Assembly (NCBI RefSeq): GCF_029871205.1
Contig: NZ_SSOJ01000015.1
Coordinates: 1-41,420 of the forward strand
DNA length: 41,420 bases
Direction of reading: 5' to 3'
DNA from: Pseudomonas sp. BN417
GTDB lineage: Bacteria; Pseudomonadota; Gammaproteobacteria; Pseudomonadales; Pseudomonadaceae
Shown: positions 26,555 to 35,853 of the stretch, one piece after another
How the letters are laid out: each line of letters starts with the position of its first letter
Position numbering within the stretch: position 1 is the first letter of the stretch
The notes under the pieces: model-generated
Database searches by the model: none
Told to the model about the DNA's origin: nothing
Seen by the model: the letters and a program-made list of their open reading frames with translations, nothing else
Translations under genes and position numbers: made by a program

Positions 26555-28827
26555 CCTTGCGCCTCCCCGATCAGCATGACCACCACATCCAGCAACGCCT
26601 CGTCGTGGAAGCTGGCCTTGGCCAGATAATAGTCGGCGCCGGCATCCAGGCCGCGACGACGGTCCTCTTCACGATCCTTGTAGGACACCACCATCACCGG
26701 CAGGGACTGCAGGCGATTGTCGCGGCGCACCAGGGTGACCAGCTCGATGCCGTCCATGCGCGGCATGTCGATGTCGGTGACCAGCAGGTCGAAATGCTCC
26801 GAACGCAGCGCGTTCCAGCCGTCCATGCCGTCCACCGCCACCGCCACGTCGTAACCGCGCCCCTGCAGCAGCTTGCGCTCCAGTTCGCGCACAGTGAGCG
26901 AGTCGTCCACCACCAGCACCCGTTTGCGCTGGGCGCCGGCGCCCTGCCGGCCGCTGCGGTCGACCCTCTCCAGGCGGCCGCTGCCGAGCAGCTTCCCGAC
27001 CGACGTCAACAGGTCCTCGACGTCGAGGATCAGCACTGGCCTGCCATCATCCAGCAAGGCCCCGGCCGACAGGTCCTGGACCTTGCCCAGGCGCGGGTCG
27101 AGCGGCATCACCACCAGGGTGCGCTCGCCGATGAAGCGCTCGACGGCGATGCCGTAGCAGGTATCGCGCTCGCTGATCAGCACCACCGGGATGCCGGTCT
27201 CGTCGCGCTTGCCCTCGGCGCACTGGAGTATCTGGCTGGCCGAGACCAGGCCGACATGGCGGCCGTCGTGCCAGAAGTGCTGGCGGCCTTCGAGCTGGAC
27301 GATGTCCTCGTGCTGCAGGCGGGTCATGCGCTCGATATGCGCCAGGGGGAAGGCGTAGGCCTCGCCGCCGACCTCCACCACCAGGCTGCGCACCACCGAC
27401 AGGGTCAGCGGCACTTCGATATGGAAATTGGCGCCCTGGCCGCTGCGCTGCTCCATGCGCACGCCACCGCGCAGCTGGCGCACCATGTGCTGCACCGCAT
27501 CCAGGCCGACGCCGCGCCCGGAAACCTCGGTGACCTGGTCGCGCATGCTGAAGCCGGGCAGGAAGAGGAAGGCCAGCAGCTCTTCCTCGGTCATCCGTGC
27601 ACCGGTGTCGGGGCTGGCGAACTCGCGCGCGACCACCGTATCGCGCAGGCGTTCCAGGTCCACCCCGGCGCCGTCGTCGGCCAGCTCCAGCAGCAGCATC
27701 CCGGCGTGGTGGCGGGCATGCAGGCGGATCACCCCCTCCTCCGGCTTGCCCAGGCGCATCCGTAGCTGCGGGCTCTCGATGCCATGATCGACCGCATTGC
27801 GCAGCAGGTGGGTCAGGGGGGCTTCCAGGCGCTCCAGCACGTCGCGATCGACCTGGGTGGTCTCGCCGCTCACCTCCAGCCGCACCGGCTTGCCCAGGGA
27901 GCGGCCGAGGTCGCGGACCATCCGCGCCTGGCCGGCCAGCACATCGGCGAAGGGCCGCATGCGAGACGCCAGGGCGGCGTCATAAAGGAGCTGGGCGCGC
28001 TGGCCGCCCTGCCAGCCGAACTCGTCGAAATCGGCCATGTAGCCGGCCAGCATCTGCTGACATTCACCGAGCAACTGCCGGGCCTCGCCGAGCATGGTCT
28101 GGCCCTGGGCGTCCAGGGCGCCGTCCAGCACCGACTCGCGGGTTACGTCCAGGGCACGGCTGGCGCTGGCCTGGAGACGCTTGAGGCGATGCAGGGTGTC
28201 GTTCAGGGGCTTGATGCGCTGGAATTCCACCAGCGATTTGCTGGAGATATCCAGCAGGTGGTCCAGGCGCTCGGCACTGACCCGCAAGACCCGGTCGCGG
28301 GCCTCGCCAGTGCTGTCGGCGGCGGCCGGGGGCTCCGGTTCGCGGGGCGCGGGCTCGGCAATGGGCGGTTCCACCACAAGTGGAACGGGCAGCACCGGTT
28401 CGACCAGCTCCTGGGCTGGCGGCGGCGCTTCCTCAGCGGGCAGGCCCTGCAGCCGGGCGATCAGCGCTTCGATGGCTTCGCGCCCGGCGCCGTCCGCCCA
28501 GTCGGCGTCGCTGCCGATACGCAGCAGCAGGTCCGAGCCCTGCAGCAGGGCATCGATGTTTTCCGGTTGCAGGTGCGCGTGTCCCTGGCGGGCGCCCTCC
28601 AGCAGGTCCTCCATCACATGGGCGACCCGTACTCCGGCATCCAGCCCGACTATGCGCGCCGCGCCTTTCAGGGAGTGGGCCGCACGCATGCAGGCTTCCA
28701 GCTGGTCGGACTGGGCCGGGTTGCGCTCCAGCACCAGCAGGCCGGTGTTGAGCACCTGGGTCTGGGCCTCGGCCTCCAGGCGGAACAGCTCCAGCAGGGA
28801 GGCGTCGCGCATCTGGTCAGGGGTCAT
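26551..28827 (-). CDS. wspE: CheA-type hybrid histidine kinase WspE
   Basis: The 758-residue kinase has an N-terminal HPt domain with phospho-His51 (HSLKGAARIVG), a Pro/Glu-rich linker around 155-185, dimerisation and HATPase domains (LLRNAVDHGIES N box, SGRGVGLDAVQ), a CheW-like domain, and a C-terminal receiver with Asp685 (LLVTDIDMPRMDG). It passes phosphate to WspR and WspF. ATG at 28827 overlaps the wspD stop codon, with AAGGAG at six bases. Confidence 0.96.
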   Translation of the reverse strand: MTPDQMRDASLLELFRLEAEAQTQVLNTGLLVLERNPAQSDQLEACMRAAHSLKGAARIVGLDAGVRVAHVMEDLLEGARQGHAHLQPENIDALLQGSDLLLRIGSDADWADGAGREAIEALIARLQGLPAEEAPPPAQELVEPVLPVPLVVEPPIAEPAPREPEPPAAADSTGEARDRVLRVSAERLDHLLDISSKSLVEFQRIKPLNDTLHRLKRLQASASRALDVTRESVLDGALDAQGQTMLGEARQLLGECQQMLAGYMADFDEFGWQGGQRAQLLYDAALASRMRPFADVLAGQARMVRDLGRSLGKPVRLEVSGETTQVDRDVLERLEAPLTHLLRNAVDHGIESPQLRMRLGKPEEGVIRLHARHHAGMLLLELADDGAGVDLERLRDTVVAREFASPDTGARMTEEELLAFLFLPGFSMRDQVTEVSGRGVGLDAVQHMVRQLRGGVRMEQRSGQGANFHIEVPLTLSVVRSLVVEVGGEAYAFPLAHIERMTRLQHEDIVQLEGRQHFWHDGRHVGLVSASQILQCAEGKRDETGIPVVLISERDTCYGIAVERFIGERTLVVMPLDPRLGKVQDLSAGALLDDGRPVLILDVEDLLTSVGKLLGSGRLERVDRSGRQGAGAQRKRVLVVDDSLTVRELERKLLQGRGYDVAVAVDGMDGWNALRSEHFDLLVTDIDMPRMDGIELVTLVRRDNRLQSLPVMVVSYKDREEDRRRGLDAGADYYLAKASFHDEALLDVVVMLIGEAQG

Positions 28828-29513
28828 GCCAGGCTCCTTGCCATGGCCTGCAACAGCAGGTCTTCATCCAGCAAGGTGATGCTGCGTCCGCGCCACTGCA
28901 CCACGCCCGAGGCGAACTGGCGCGCGGCCAGGTCCGCTGCGCGGCCGGGCTCCACCACCGCGTCCAGGGGGATGCCGTGGATGCCGTCGACCTCCTCCAC
29001 CGGTGCCACCAGGGGCCCGCCCTGGCTGGCGAAAATCAGCATGCGCGGCACTACCCGGCGGTCAGTGGGCGCCGCCCCGCCCTTCTCCAGCCCCAGCAGC
29101 TCGGTCAGGGACAGGCAGGCCACCAGCGCGCCACGCACGTTGGTCACCCCGAGCAAGGTCAGCGAACGCTGGTGCGGCAGGGAATGGATCAGGCCCATGG
29201 CGGCCACCTCCACCAGGCTGCGCGTGGCCAGGCCCAACCACTCCTCGCCCAGGCGGAATACCAGGGTGGAGCGGCGCTCGCGGCTGTCCTCCTCCTGGGT
29301 GTCGGCAAGCTCGACCGCTTCGTCCTCGCGGCTCAGGGCGTAGCGGTCGAGCAGGAGGGTGGCGGCCGCCGCGTGCACCTCGCAGTTGCGGCAATGGACG
29401 TGGGCGGCCAGGCGTTCGCAGGACTGGTCGCCATGTACGCCGATGCGGTTCCAGCAGTCGTCCACCGCCGGCAGTTGGTCGCTGGCGATCAGCGGCAGGC
29501 GGTTAACGGCCAT
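28824..29513 (-). CDS. wspD: CheW-like coupling protein WspD
   Basis: The 229-residue protein carries a single CheW domain (about residues 70-215: FRLGEEWLGLATRSLVEV, then GVTNVRGALVACLSLTELLG) preceded by an N-terminal extension of about 70 residues with a Cys/His-rich stretch, SCERLAAHVHCRNCEVH, that could bind a metal. It links WspA to WspE. ATG at 29513 lies within the end of wspC (11-base overlap) with GGGGAG nine bases upstream. The second CheW-like protein of the operon, WspB, is shorter and lacks this extension. Confidence 0.93.
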   Translation of the reverse strand: MAVNRLPLIASDQLPAVDDCWNRIGVHGDQSCERLAAHVHCRNCEVHAAAATLLLDRYALSREDEAVELADTQEEDSRERRSTLVFRLGEEWLGLATRSLVEVAAMGLIHSLPHQRSLTLLGVTNVRGALVACLSLTELLGLEKGGAAPTDRRVVPRMLIFASQGGPLVAPVEEVDGIHGIPLDAVVEPGRAADLAARQFASGVVQWRGRSITLLDEDLLLQAMARSLA

Positions 29514-30753
29514 GGCTGTTCACTCCCCGGCTGGCGCGCTCGAGCAAGCGCTTCGCCCCGGCCTGGTCGCCACGGGCGCCGAGCAGCGCCGCCAGGTGGG
29601 CCAGCGCCTCGGCATGCTGCGGCTGCAGATAGAGGGCCTTGCGGTAGTAGTCCTGGGCGTCGTCGGCCCTGCCGGCGACATCGCTGAGCAGGCCGAGCCA
29701 GTAGAAGGCATCGGCCGAGGGGCCGTGTGCGGCGAGATGTTCCTGGCAGGCGGCGCGCGCCTGCTCGCTGCGGCCGCTGTTGGCCAGGCTGGCGATGTTG
29801 GCCAGGGCTGCGTCGCGGTTCGAGCTGTCGGCCACCGCCGCCGGGCGCTCCGGCTTCGGCAGCGGCTGGCGCGGTCGTACCGGGATGCGCGCAGGTGTGG
29901 GGCCGGCCATGAGCGGCGCGGGCACCTGCTCACGCGGCCAGGCTGCCTTGGCGGCGGGCGTGGCCTGCGCGTGGCGGAAGACGAAGGCTTGTGGATAACC
30001 CAGCGGCCGCATGCCCTGCTGGCTGAGCAGGCTCGCCTCGGCCGGGCCGATGAACATGGCGCCGTCGCGCTGCATAAGGCGCTTGAGCACCTGCAGTACA
30101 GCGGCCTGGGTGGGCCGATCGAAATAGATCAGCAGGTTGCGGCAGAAGACGAAATCGTAGGGCGGCTCCTCCGCCAGCAGGCCGGGGTCCAGCAGGTTGC
30201 CGCGCAGGAAGCGCACCTTAGACGCCACCTGCTGGGCCAGGGCATAGCCGTCGCCGCTGGGAATGAAATAGCGCTCGCGAAAGCCCAGCTCCTGGCCACG
30301 GAAGGAGTTGCGCCCATAGTGCCCCTGGCGCGCCAGCTCCAGCACCCGCTCGCTGATGTCCACCGCGTCCACCTGGAACAGGCCCGGCGCCAGGCCGGCG
30401 TCCAGCAGCGCCATGACGATGGAGAAGGGTTCTTCCCCGGTGGAACAGGGCAGGCTGAGGATGCGCAACGGACGCCCGGCGACAAGCGCCGGCAGGCGTT
30501 CGAAAGCCAGGCGGCCCAGGGCAGCGAAGGATTCGGGATAGCGGAAGAACCAGGTCTCGGGAACCACCACCGCCTCGACCAGGGCCTGCTGCTCGGCCGG
30601 CGAGGCACTGAGGGTATTCCAGTAGGCGTCTTCGTCGCCGCTGCCGCAGGCGTTCATGCGCTGGCGCACCGCGCGCTCTATCACCAGGCGGCCGACGGAC
30701 TCGGCTTCCAGGCCGATGCGGGTCTTCAGCAGCACCTCGAAGCGCTCGATCAT
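29503..30753 (-). CDS. wspC: Chemoreceptor methyltransferase WspC with TPR domain
   Basis: The 416-residue CheR-type enzyme methylates glutamates of WspA using SAM. The catalytic domain has the family's VVPETWFFRYPESF, the SAM site LSLPCSTGEEPFSI, VDAVDISERVLELARQG and FVFCRNLLIYFDR. A Pro-rich linker (about 285-320) leads to C-terminal tetratricopeptide repeats (DAFYWLGLLSDVAGRADDA and the following helix pairs). ATG at 30753 overlaps the wspB stop (ATGA); the frame upstream lies in wspB and is rejected. Confidence 0.95.
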   Translation of the reverse strand: MIERFEVLLKTRIGLEAESVGRLVIERAVRQRMNACGSGDEDAYWNTLSASPAEQQALVEAVVVPETWFFRYPESFAALGRLAFERLPALVAGRPLRILSLPCSTGEEPFSIVMALLDAGLAPGLFQVDAVDISERVLELARQGHYGRNSFRGQELGFRERYFIPSGDGYALAQQVASKVRFLRGNLLDPGLLAEEPPYDFVFCRNLLIYFDRPTQAAVLQVLKRLMQRDGAMFIGPAEASLLSQQGMRPLGYPQAFVFRHAQATPAAKAAWPREQVPAPLMAGPTPARIPVRPRQPLPKPERPAAVADSSNRDAALANIASLANSGRSEQARAACQEHLAAHGPSADAFYWLGLLSDVAGRADDAQDYYRKALYLQPQHAEALAHLAALLGARGDQAGAKRLLERASRGVNSHGR

Positions 30754-31256
30754 GCGGCGCCCTCCGTGGCCGGGAACAGCAGCGCGCGAACCTCGTCCGG
30801 CAACAGGTCGGCGACGCGGATGCGCTGCACCAGGCCGCCGGCACTCTGGTACACCGGCCCCAGGTAGCGCGCCTCGCCCTGCTCCAGGCCGTAGTCGCGG
30901 AATTCCTCCGGGCGGCAACGCAGGGTGTCGGTGGCCTGTTCCAGGATCAGCCCCAGCCAGCGCGACTCGCCCGCCAGCGGATAGTCCACCAGCACCAGGC
31001 GGGTACTGGTACGCGCCTGCGCCGGTTGCCCGTAGGCGAGCACGCCGAGGTCCAGTACCGGCACCAGCGCGCCGCGATGGGCGAACACCCCGGCGACCCA
31101 GGCCGGCGCCTCGGGCAACTGCTTGAGGCGCTGCAGGGGCAGCACCTCCACGACTTCATGGACATCCAGCGCATAGCGGTCGCCGCCCATGCGGAACTGC
31201 AGGTACAGCCTGCCGCGGACGGTGCGCGCCGGCGCGCGGGTTCGACTCGAGCCCAT
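30750..31256 (-). CDS. wspB: CheW-like coupling protein WspB
   Basis: The 168-residue protein is almost entirely one CheW domain (LYLQFRMGGDRYALDVHEVVE, then GVFAHRGALVPVLDLGVLA). It joins the WspA receptor to the WspE kinase. It starts nine bases after wspA without a good ribosome site, so it probably depends on translation of wspA, and it overlaps wspC by four bases. Confidence 0.94.
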   Translation of the reverse strand: MGSSRTRAPARTVRGRLYLQFRMGGDRYALDVHEVVEVLPLQRLKQLPEAPAWVAGVFAHRGALVPVLDLGVLAYGQPAQARTSTRLVLVDYPLAGESRWLGLILEQATDTLRCRPEEFRDYGLEQGEARYLGPVYQSAGGLVQRIRVADLLPDEVRALLFPATEGAA

Positions 31257-31265
31257 GGCGCCGGC

Positions 31266-32906
31266 TCAGACCTTGAAGCGGCTGACGCCGGTTCGCAGGC
31301 CGTTGGCCACCAGGTTCAGTTCGTCGATGGCGGAGCTGGCCTGGCGCAGGGACTCCACCGTCTGCCCGGTGGCCTCGCCCAGTTGCACCAGGGCCTGGTT
31401 GATCTGTTCGGCGCCGGTGGCCTGGGCTTGCATGCCTTCGTTGACCATCTGCACCCGCGGCGCCAGCGCCTGCACTTGCTGGATGATCTGCGACAGCTGT
31501 TCGCCCACCTGCCCCACTTCGGCGATGCCGCGGCGCACTTCCTCGGAGAACTTGTCCATGCCCATGACCCCGGCCGAAACCGCCGACTGGATCTCGCGCA
31601 CCATCTGCTCGATGTCGTAGGTGGCCACCGCGGTCTGGTCGGCCAGGCGGCGTACCTCGGTGGCCACCACGGCGAAACCGCGGCCGTACTCGCCGGCCTT
31701 TTCGGCCTCGATGGCGGCGTTGAGGGACAGCAGGTTGGTCTGGTCGGCCACCTTGACGATGGTGGTGACCACCTGGTTGATGTTGCCGGCCTTCTCGTTG
31801 AGGATCGCCAGCTTGGCATTCACCAGGTCGGCGGCGCCCATCACCTGGTGCATGGTGTCTTCCATGCGTGCCAGGCCGAGCTGGCCCGAGCCGGCGAGGA
31901 CGGAAGTCTGCTCGGCGGTGCCGGACACCTCGGCCATGGTCCGCACCAGATCCCGCGAAGTGGCGGCGATCTCCCGCGAAGTGGCGCCTATCTCGGTAGT
32001 GGTGGCAGCGGTTTCGGTGGCGGTGGCCTGCTGCTGCTTGGAGGTGGCGGCGATCTCGGTGACGGAGGTGGTCATCTGCACCGCCGAGCGCTGGGCCTGG
32101 GCCACCAGCGTCTTGAGCTCCTCGGCCATGTTGTTGAAGCCGGTCTCGATGGCGTTGAATTCGTCCCGGCGCTGGAGGTCCAGCCGGGTCGACAGGTCGC
32201 CGCCGCCCATGACCTTCAGGCTGTCGACTATGCCGCCCACCGGGCGGGTAATGGCGCGCAGCAGCAGCAGGCCGCAGACGGCCGCGGCTGCCACGGCGAG
32301 CAGCAAGGACAGCAGCATGCTCACTTCCGTCGAGCGCACCTCGGAGACGATGTCGGTCGCCTCCCGGTCGGCGGTTGCCTTGTTCAGGTCGACCAGCTCG
32401 TTGAGCTTACGGCGGCCTGCCTCCCAGCGGTCCAGCACCTGCGTCCGGAACAGCTCCGCAGCCGGCTCTTCCTGTTTCTGCTGCAGCAATTCCATGACCC
32501 TGCTGTGCACATCGATGTACTCCTTGCGCAAGGCTTCGAACTCACCGGTGACGGCACGGTCGTTGTCCAGGAATACGGTGGTCCTGTACGCCGCCAGCAG
32601 GGCTTCGATGCGCTCGTCACCGCTGTGCAACGCGTCCAGTTCTTCCTTCGACACCAACTGGCCGGCGTGCTCCTCATCGTCCCCATGGACGCTGAACAGC
32701 TCGTGGGTCAGGAGCATGTGATCGGTCCAGGCACCGCGCAACTTGCTGACGGCATACATGCCCGGTACCGCGTCCTTGAGCACCTCGTCGGCACTCTTCT
32801 CGATGGCGAGCATCCGCAGGTAGGAGCTGACGGCCATCAGCAGCATGATGGCGATGATCACCGCGAAACTTGCCTGGATACGCAAGCGAACTGTCCAGTT
32901 CTTCAC
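31266..32906 (-). CDS. wspA: Surface-sensing methyl-accepting chemotaxis protein WspA
   Basis: The 546-residue receptor has an N-terminal membrane helix (about 11-30), a periplasmic four-helix-bundle-like domain (31-195), a second helix (about 196-218), HAMP, and a long cytoplasmic signalling coiled coil whose tip contains [20 protein letters not shown]. It senses surface contact or envelope stress and drives WspE. The start is GTG at 32906 with GGGGA five bases upstream. An overlapping out-of-frame ATG-TGA start-stop pair (ATGTGA) sits on the start codon, which could reduce initiation. First gene of the wsp operon. Confidence 0.95.
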   Translation of the reverse strand: MKNWTVRLRIQASFAVIIAIMLLMAVSSYLRMLAIEKSADEVLKDAVPGMYAVSKLRGAWTDHMLLTHELFSVHGDDEEHAGQLVSKEELDALHSGDERIEALLAAYRTTVFLDNDRAVTGEFEALRKEYIDVHSRVMELLQQKQEEPAAELFRTQVLDRWEAGRRKLNELVDLNKATADREATDIVSEVRSTEVSMLLSLLLAVAAAAVCGLLLLRAITRPVGGIVDSLKVMGGGDLSTRLDLQRRDEFNAIETGFNNMAEELKTLVAQAQRSAVQMTTSVTEIAATSKQQQATATETAATTTEIGATSREIAATSRDLVRTMAEVSGTAEQTSVLAGSGQLGLARMEDTMHQVMGAADLVNAKLAILNEKAGNINQVVTTIVKVADQTNLLSLNAAIEAEKAGEYGRGFAVVATEVRRLADQTAVATYDIEQMVREIQSAVSAGVMGMDKFSEEVRRGIAEVGQVGEQLSQIIQQVQALAPRVQMVNEGMQAQATGAEQINQALVQLGEATGQTVESLRQASSAIDELNLVANGLRTGVSRFKV

Positions 32907-33169
32907 ATTCTTCCCCAGTTACCTGTGCCCGGATTCATGGCGGCCCGAAGCCGTGGCGGCGACTCTAGTGACTAGTCCAGGCGCCCGCAAGCTCGGCAAA
33001 CGGTACTTTTATGCCGCCAGAAAGCCGGCGGATCACCGGCTTCTGGGGAGTTTGGCAGAAAGTTTGCGGTTTGCAGGAGAAAGGGTTCAGAGAAACGAGA
33101 ATGGATTCGGAATCGTCCTGGAAGTGGAATCACTGGCGATCAGAATCACCCGCAGGTATCCACAGGGTG
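32907..33169. other. Gap between wspA and the DUF533 gene
   Basis: No gene is seen in these 263 bp. CCAGAAAGCCGG (33017-33028) and CCGGCTTCTGG (33036-33046) form an 11-bp stem with one bulge, without a T-run. The promoter of wspA must lie here; I see no strong -35/-10 pair, nor a convincing sigma-28 or sigma-54 site. Confidence 0.5.
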
Positions 33170-33856
33170 TCAGACCAGCTCCTGCCGCACCTGCCGCTCC
33201 AGTTCGGCCTTGAGGCCCGGGTCCAGCTGCAGCTGGCGCGCCAGCTCTTCGAGATAGGCCCGTTCCATGAAGTGCTCTTCATCCACCATCAGCACGCTGG
33301 CGAGGTACATCTCGGCGGCCATTTCCCGGGTGGTCGCGGCGCGGGCTACCTCGGCCGGGTCGAGGGGTTTGTTCAGTTCGGCGTCCAGCCAGCGGCGCAG
33401 TTCGGCGTCCTGGGTCAGCTTGGCCAGTTCTTCCTCGATCAGCTGCCGCTCGCGGGCATCGACATGGCCATCGGCCTTGGCCGCCGCCACCAGGGCCTTG
33501 AGGATGGCCTGGCTGTGCAGCTCGGCCTGGGGCGCCGGCAGGCGGTCGAGGGTCTGGGGTTCGCCCTGGGGCGCCGCCGCTTGCTGGGCCTGCCAGTTGC
33601 CGTAGGCCTTGTAGGCCAGCACGCCGAGGGCGGCCAGGCCGCCGTAGGTCAGCGCCTTGCCGCCCATCTTGCGCGCGCTCTTGTTGCCCAGCAGCAGGCC
33701 CAGGGCCCCGGCGGCCAGGGCGCCGCCACCGGCGCCGGTGAGCAGGCTGCCGAGGTTGCCGTTGCCGGAGGAGCCTGCGGATTTTCCGGCCGATTTCTGC
33801 TGCAGCAGGTCCTGGCCGGATTTGAGGAGTTGGTCGAGCAGTCCACGGGTGTTCAT
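33170..33856 (-). CDS. DUF533 / TerB-like inner-membrane protein
   Basis: The 228-residue protein has a Gln/Ser-rich N terminus, a Gly/Ala-rich hydrophobic region with two likely helices (GALAAGALGLLLG at about 45-57 and ALTYGGLAALGVLAYKAYG at about 68-86), a Pro/Gln linker, and a C-terminal helical TerB-like domain with ALVAAAKADGHVDARERQLI. This is the layout of the YebE/DUF533 family. Function is unknown; relatives are linked to envelope stress. ATG at 33856 has GGAGG at five bases. It is a single gene flanked by repeats. Confidence 0.88.
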   Translation of the reverse strand: MNTRGLLDQLLKSGQDLLQQKSAGKSAGSSGNGNLGSLLTGAGGGALAAGALGLLLGNKSARKMGGKALTYGGLAALGVLAYKAYGNWQAQQAAAPQGEPQTLDRLPAPQAELHSQAILKALVAAAKADGHVDARERQLIEEELAKLTQDAELRRWLDAELNKPLDPAEVARAATTREMAAEMYLASVLMVDEEHFMERAYLEELARQLQLDPGLKAELERQVRQELV

Positions 33857-33954
33857 GGCAGCCTCCAGGGCGATGAGTCGGATTCAAGTGATCGACCGAC
33901 TCTAGCCGGAGGGATTCATGGTGGCAGGAAGCAGAGTGCTTCGAGATATTGCCG

Positions 33955-34043
33955 GTAGGGTGCGCCGTGCGCACCGGTCGTGGCTGAAGGCTGGCTCAGG
34001 TGTGGGGCCGGCGCGGGGAGTTGGTGCGCACGGCGCACCCTAC
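33955..34043. repeat. Inverted repeat with 21-bp arms, GTAGGGTGCGCC type
   Basis: Arms at 33955-33975 and 34023-34043 are exact reverse complements (outer ends GTAGGGTGCG and CGCACCCTAC) with a 47-base spacer. It is a different family from the other intergenic palindromes here and lies in the 268-bp gap between the DUF533 and MHS transporter genes. Confidence 0.8.
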
Positions 34044-34074
34044 GGTCGACCTCGCACGAATGTGGCGACTCACT

Positions 34075-34114
34075 CGCGAAGCGGACCGCTTCGCGAATGA
34101 ATTCGCTCCTACAG
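34075..34114. repeat. REP-like half copy after the MHS transporter
   Basis: CGCGAAGCG-gac-CGCTTCGCG (34075-34095) is a perfect 9-bp hairpin, joined to a 21-base stretch (34094-34114) that matches one arm of the 18777-18839 palindrome with one difference. It may terminate the transporter transcript, whose stop codon is ten bases away. Confidence 0.7.
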
Positions 34115-34124
34115 TAAGACCCGA

Positions 34125-35744
34125 CTACCTGTGGATATCCACATGCCGTGTCTCGCGCAGGAAGAACAGCGCGCAGACCAGGCTGCCGCCGGTAATCAGC
34201 ACCGGGTACCAGAGGCCGTAGAAGATATCGCCGGTGTACACCACCAGGGCGAAGGACACGGTGGGCAGGAAGCCGCCGAACCAGCCATTGCCGATGTGGT
34301 ACGGCAAGGACAGCGAGGTGTAGCGGATGCGGGTGGGGAACAGCTCCACCATCAGCGCCGCCAGCGGGCCGTAGCAGAGGGTGGAAATCAGGATCAGGGC
34401 GAAGAGGATGGCAATCACCATCGGCTTGTCGATCTGCCCGCTGTCGGCCTGCTGGGGATATCCCGCCGCCTTCACCGCCGCCGCCATGGCCTCTGCGTCG
34501 AAACCAGCGATTTCGGTGTCGCCGACCTTCACCATTACCCCGCTACCTGCTGACGCGGCCACGCTGGAATAGGGCAGCCCGCTCTTCACCAGGAAGGTCT
34601 TCACCTTGTCGCACGGACTGTCGAATTTCGCCTTGCCCACCGGATCGAACTGGAAGGTACAGGTGGCCGGGTCTGCGATCACACTGATCGGCGCCTGCTG
34701 GCTGGCCTGGTGGATGGCCGGGTTGGCGTAGTGGGTCAGCGCCTTGAACAGCGGGAAGTAGCACAGGGTGGCCAGCAGCAGGCCGGCCAGCAGCACCGGT
34801 TTGCGGCCGATGCGGTCGGACAGTCTGCCGGCGATGATGAAGAACGGCGCGCCGAGCACCAGTGCCACGATCAGCAGGCTGTTGGCCGTGCCGCCATCCA
34901 CCTTGAGCACCTGGGTAAGGAAGAACAGCACGTAGAACTGCGCGGTGTAGAAGGTCACCGCCTGCCCGGCATTGATGCTGAACAACGCCGTCAGTACCAC
35001 CTTCAGGTTGCTCCACTGGGTGAAGGACTCACGCAGCGGCGCCTTGCTGCACTTGCCTTCGGCCTTCATCTTCAGGAAGGCCGGCGACTCGTGCATGGCC
35101 AGGCGAATCCAGGTGGAAATACCCAGCAGCACGATGGACAGCAGGAACGGCAGGCGCCAGCCCCAGGTCTCGAACTCGTCGCCGGTCAGCTCGCGGCAGG
35201 CCAGGATCACCAGCAGAGAAAGCAGCAGGCCGAGCGTCGCGGTGGACTGGATCCAGCTGGTGTAGCTGCCGCGCTTGTTGGCCGGCGCATGCTCGGCGAC
35301 ATAGATCGCCGCGCCGCCGTACTCGCCGCCCAGGGCCAGGCCCTGGAGCATGCGCAGGCAGACCAGGATGATGGGCGCCGCCACGCCGATGGAGGCATAG
35401 GTGGGCAGCAGGCCTACCGCAAAGGTGGACAGGCCCATCAGCAGGATGGTGACGAGGAAGGTGTACTTGCGCCCGATCATGTCGCCGAGGCGGCCGAACA
35501 CCAGCGCGCCGAACGGGCGCACCAGGAAGCCGGCGGCAAACGCCATCAGGGCGAAGATGAAGGCCGTGGTGTCATTCACCCCGGCGAAGAACTGCTTGCT
35601 GATTACGGCGGCCAGGGCGCCGTAGAGAAAGAAGTCGTACCACTCGAAGACCGTGCCCAGGGACGAAGCGAAGATCACCTTGCGCTCATCCCGGGCGGTG
35701 GTCGCGGGCAGTTCCTGGGAAACGGACGTTGCGTACTCGGTCAT
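34125..35744 (-). CDS. MFS transporter, metabolite:H+ symporter (MHS) family
   Basis: The 539-residue inner-membrane symporter shows MHS hallmarks: SSLGTVFEWYDFFLYGALA, VRPFGALVFGRLGDMIGRKYTF between TM2 and TM3, GLALGGEYGGAAIYVAEHAP and GRLSDRIGRKPVL at the half-way loop. Unlike typical 430-residue members it carries an extra segment of about 90 residues (roughly 340-430) between late helices, with a Cys pair (DPATCTFQFD and FDSPCDKV) that suggests a folded periplasmic insert. Substrate is unknown. ATG at 35744 has AGGAG at six bases. It lies 109 bp after a GMC oxidoreductase and may be co-transcribed with it. Confidence 0.9.
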   Translation of the reverse strand: MTEYATSVSQELPATTARDERKVIFASSLGTVFEWYDFFLYGALAAVISKQFFAGVNDTTAFIFALMAFAAGFLVRPFGALVFGRLGDMIGRKYTFLVTILLMGLSTFAVGLLPTYASIGVAAPIILVCLRMLQGLALGGEYGGAAIYVAEHAPANKRGSYTSWIQSTATLGLLLSLLVILACRELTGDEFETWGWRLPFLLSIVLLGISTWIRLAMHESPAFLKMKAEGKCSKAPLRESFTQWSNLKVVLTALFSINAGQAVTFYTAQFYVLFFLTQVLKVDGGTANSLLIVALVLGAPFFIIAGRLSDRIGRKPVLLAGLLLATLCYFPLFKALTHYANPAIHQASQQAPISVIADPATCTFQFDPVGKAKFDSPCDKVKTFLVKSGLPYSSVAASAGSGVMVKVGDTEIAGFDAEAMAAAVKAAGYPQQADSGQIDKPMVIAILFALILISTLCYGPLAALMVELFPTRIRYTSLSLPYHIGNGWFGGFLPTVSFALVVYTGDIFYGLWYPVLITGGSLVCALFFLRETRHVDIHR

Positions 35745-35853
35745 TGCGGTTCTCCTGCCCCTCGTGAGGGCTCTTATTGTTGTCCGGCACTTCCGTTGTC
35801 AGCTTCGACCACCACGGCGCAGGCACCGCGCGACGCTGGGTATCACGGGCCGA

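Noticed and set aside
27784-29343. 519-residue plus-strand frame over wspE/wspD
   Set aside because: Crosses an operonic junction on the other strand and has no domain or ribosome site.
33017-33046. Stem upstream of wspA as a terminator
   Set aside because: No T-run on either strand and no gene ending next to it; probably a repeat remnant.
32907-33169. Sigma-28 flagellar promoter for wspA
   Set aside because: A TAAA followed by GCCGA exists, but the spacing is about 10 instead of 15 bases.
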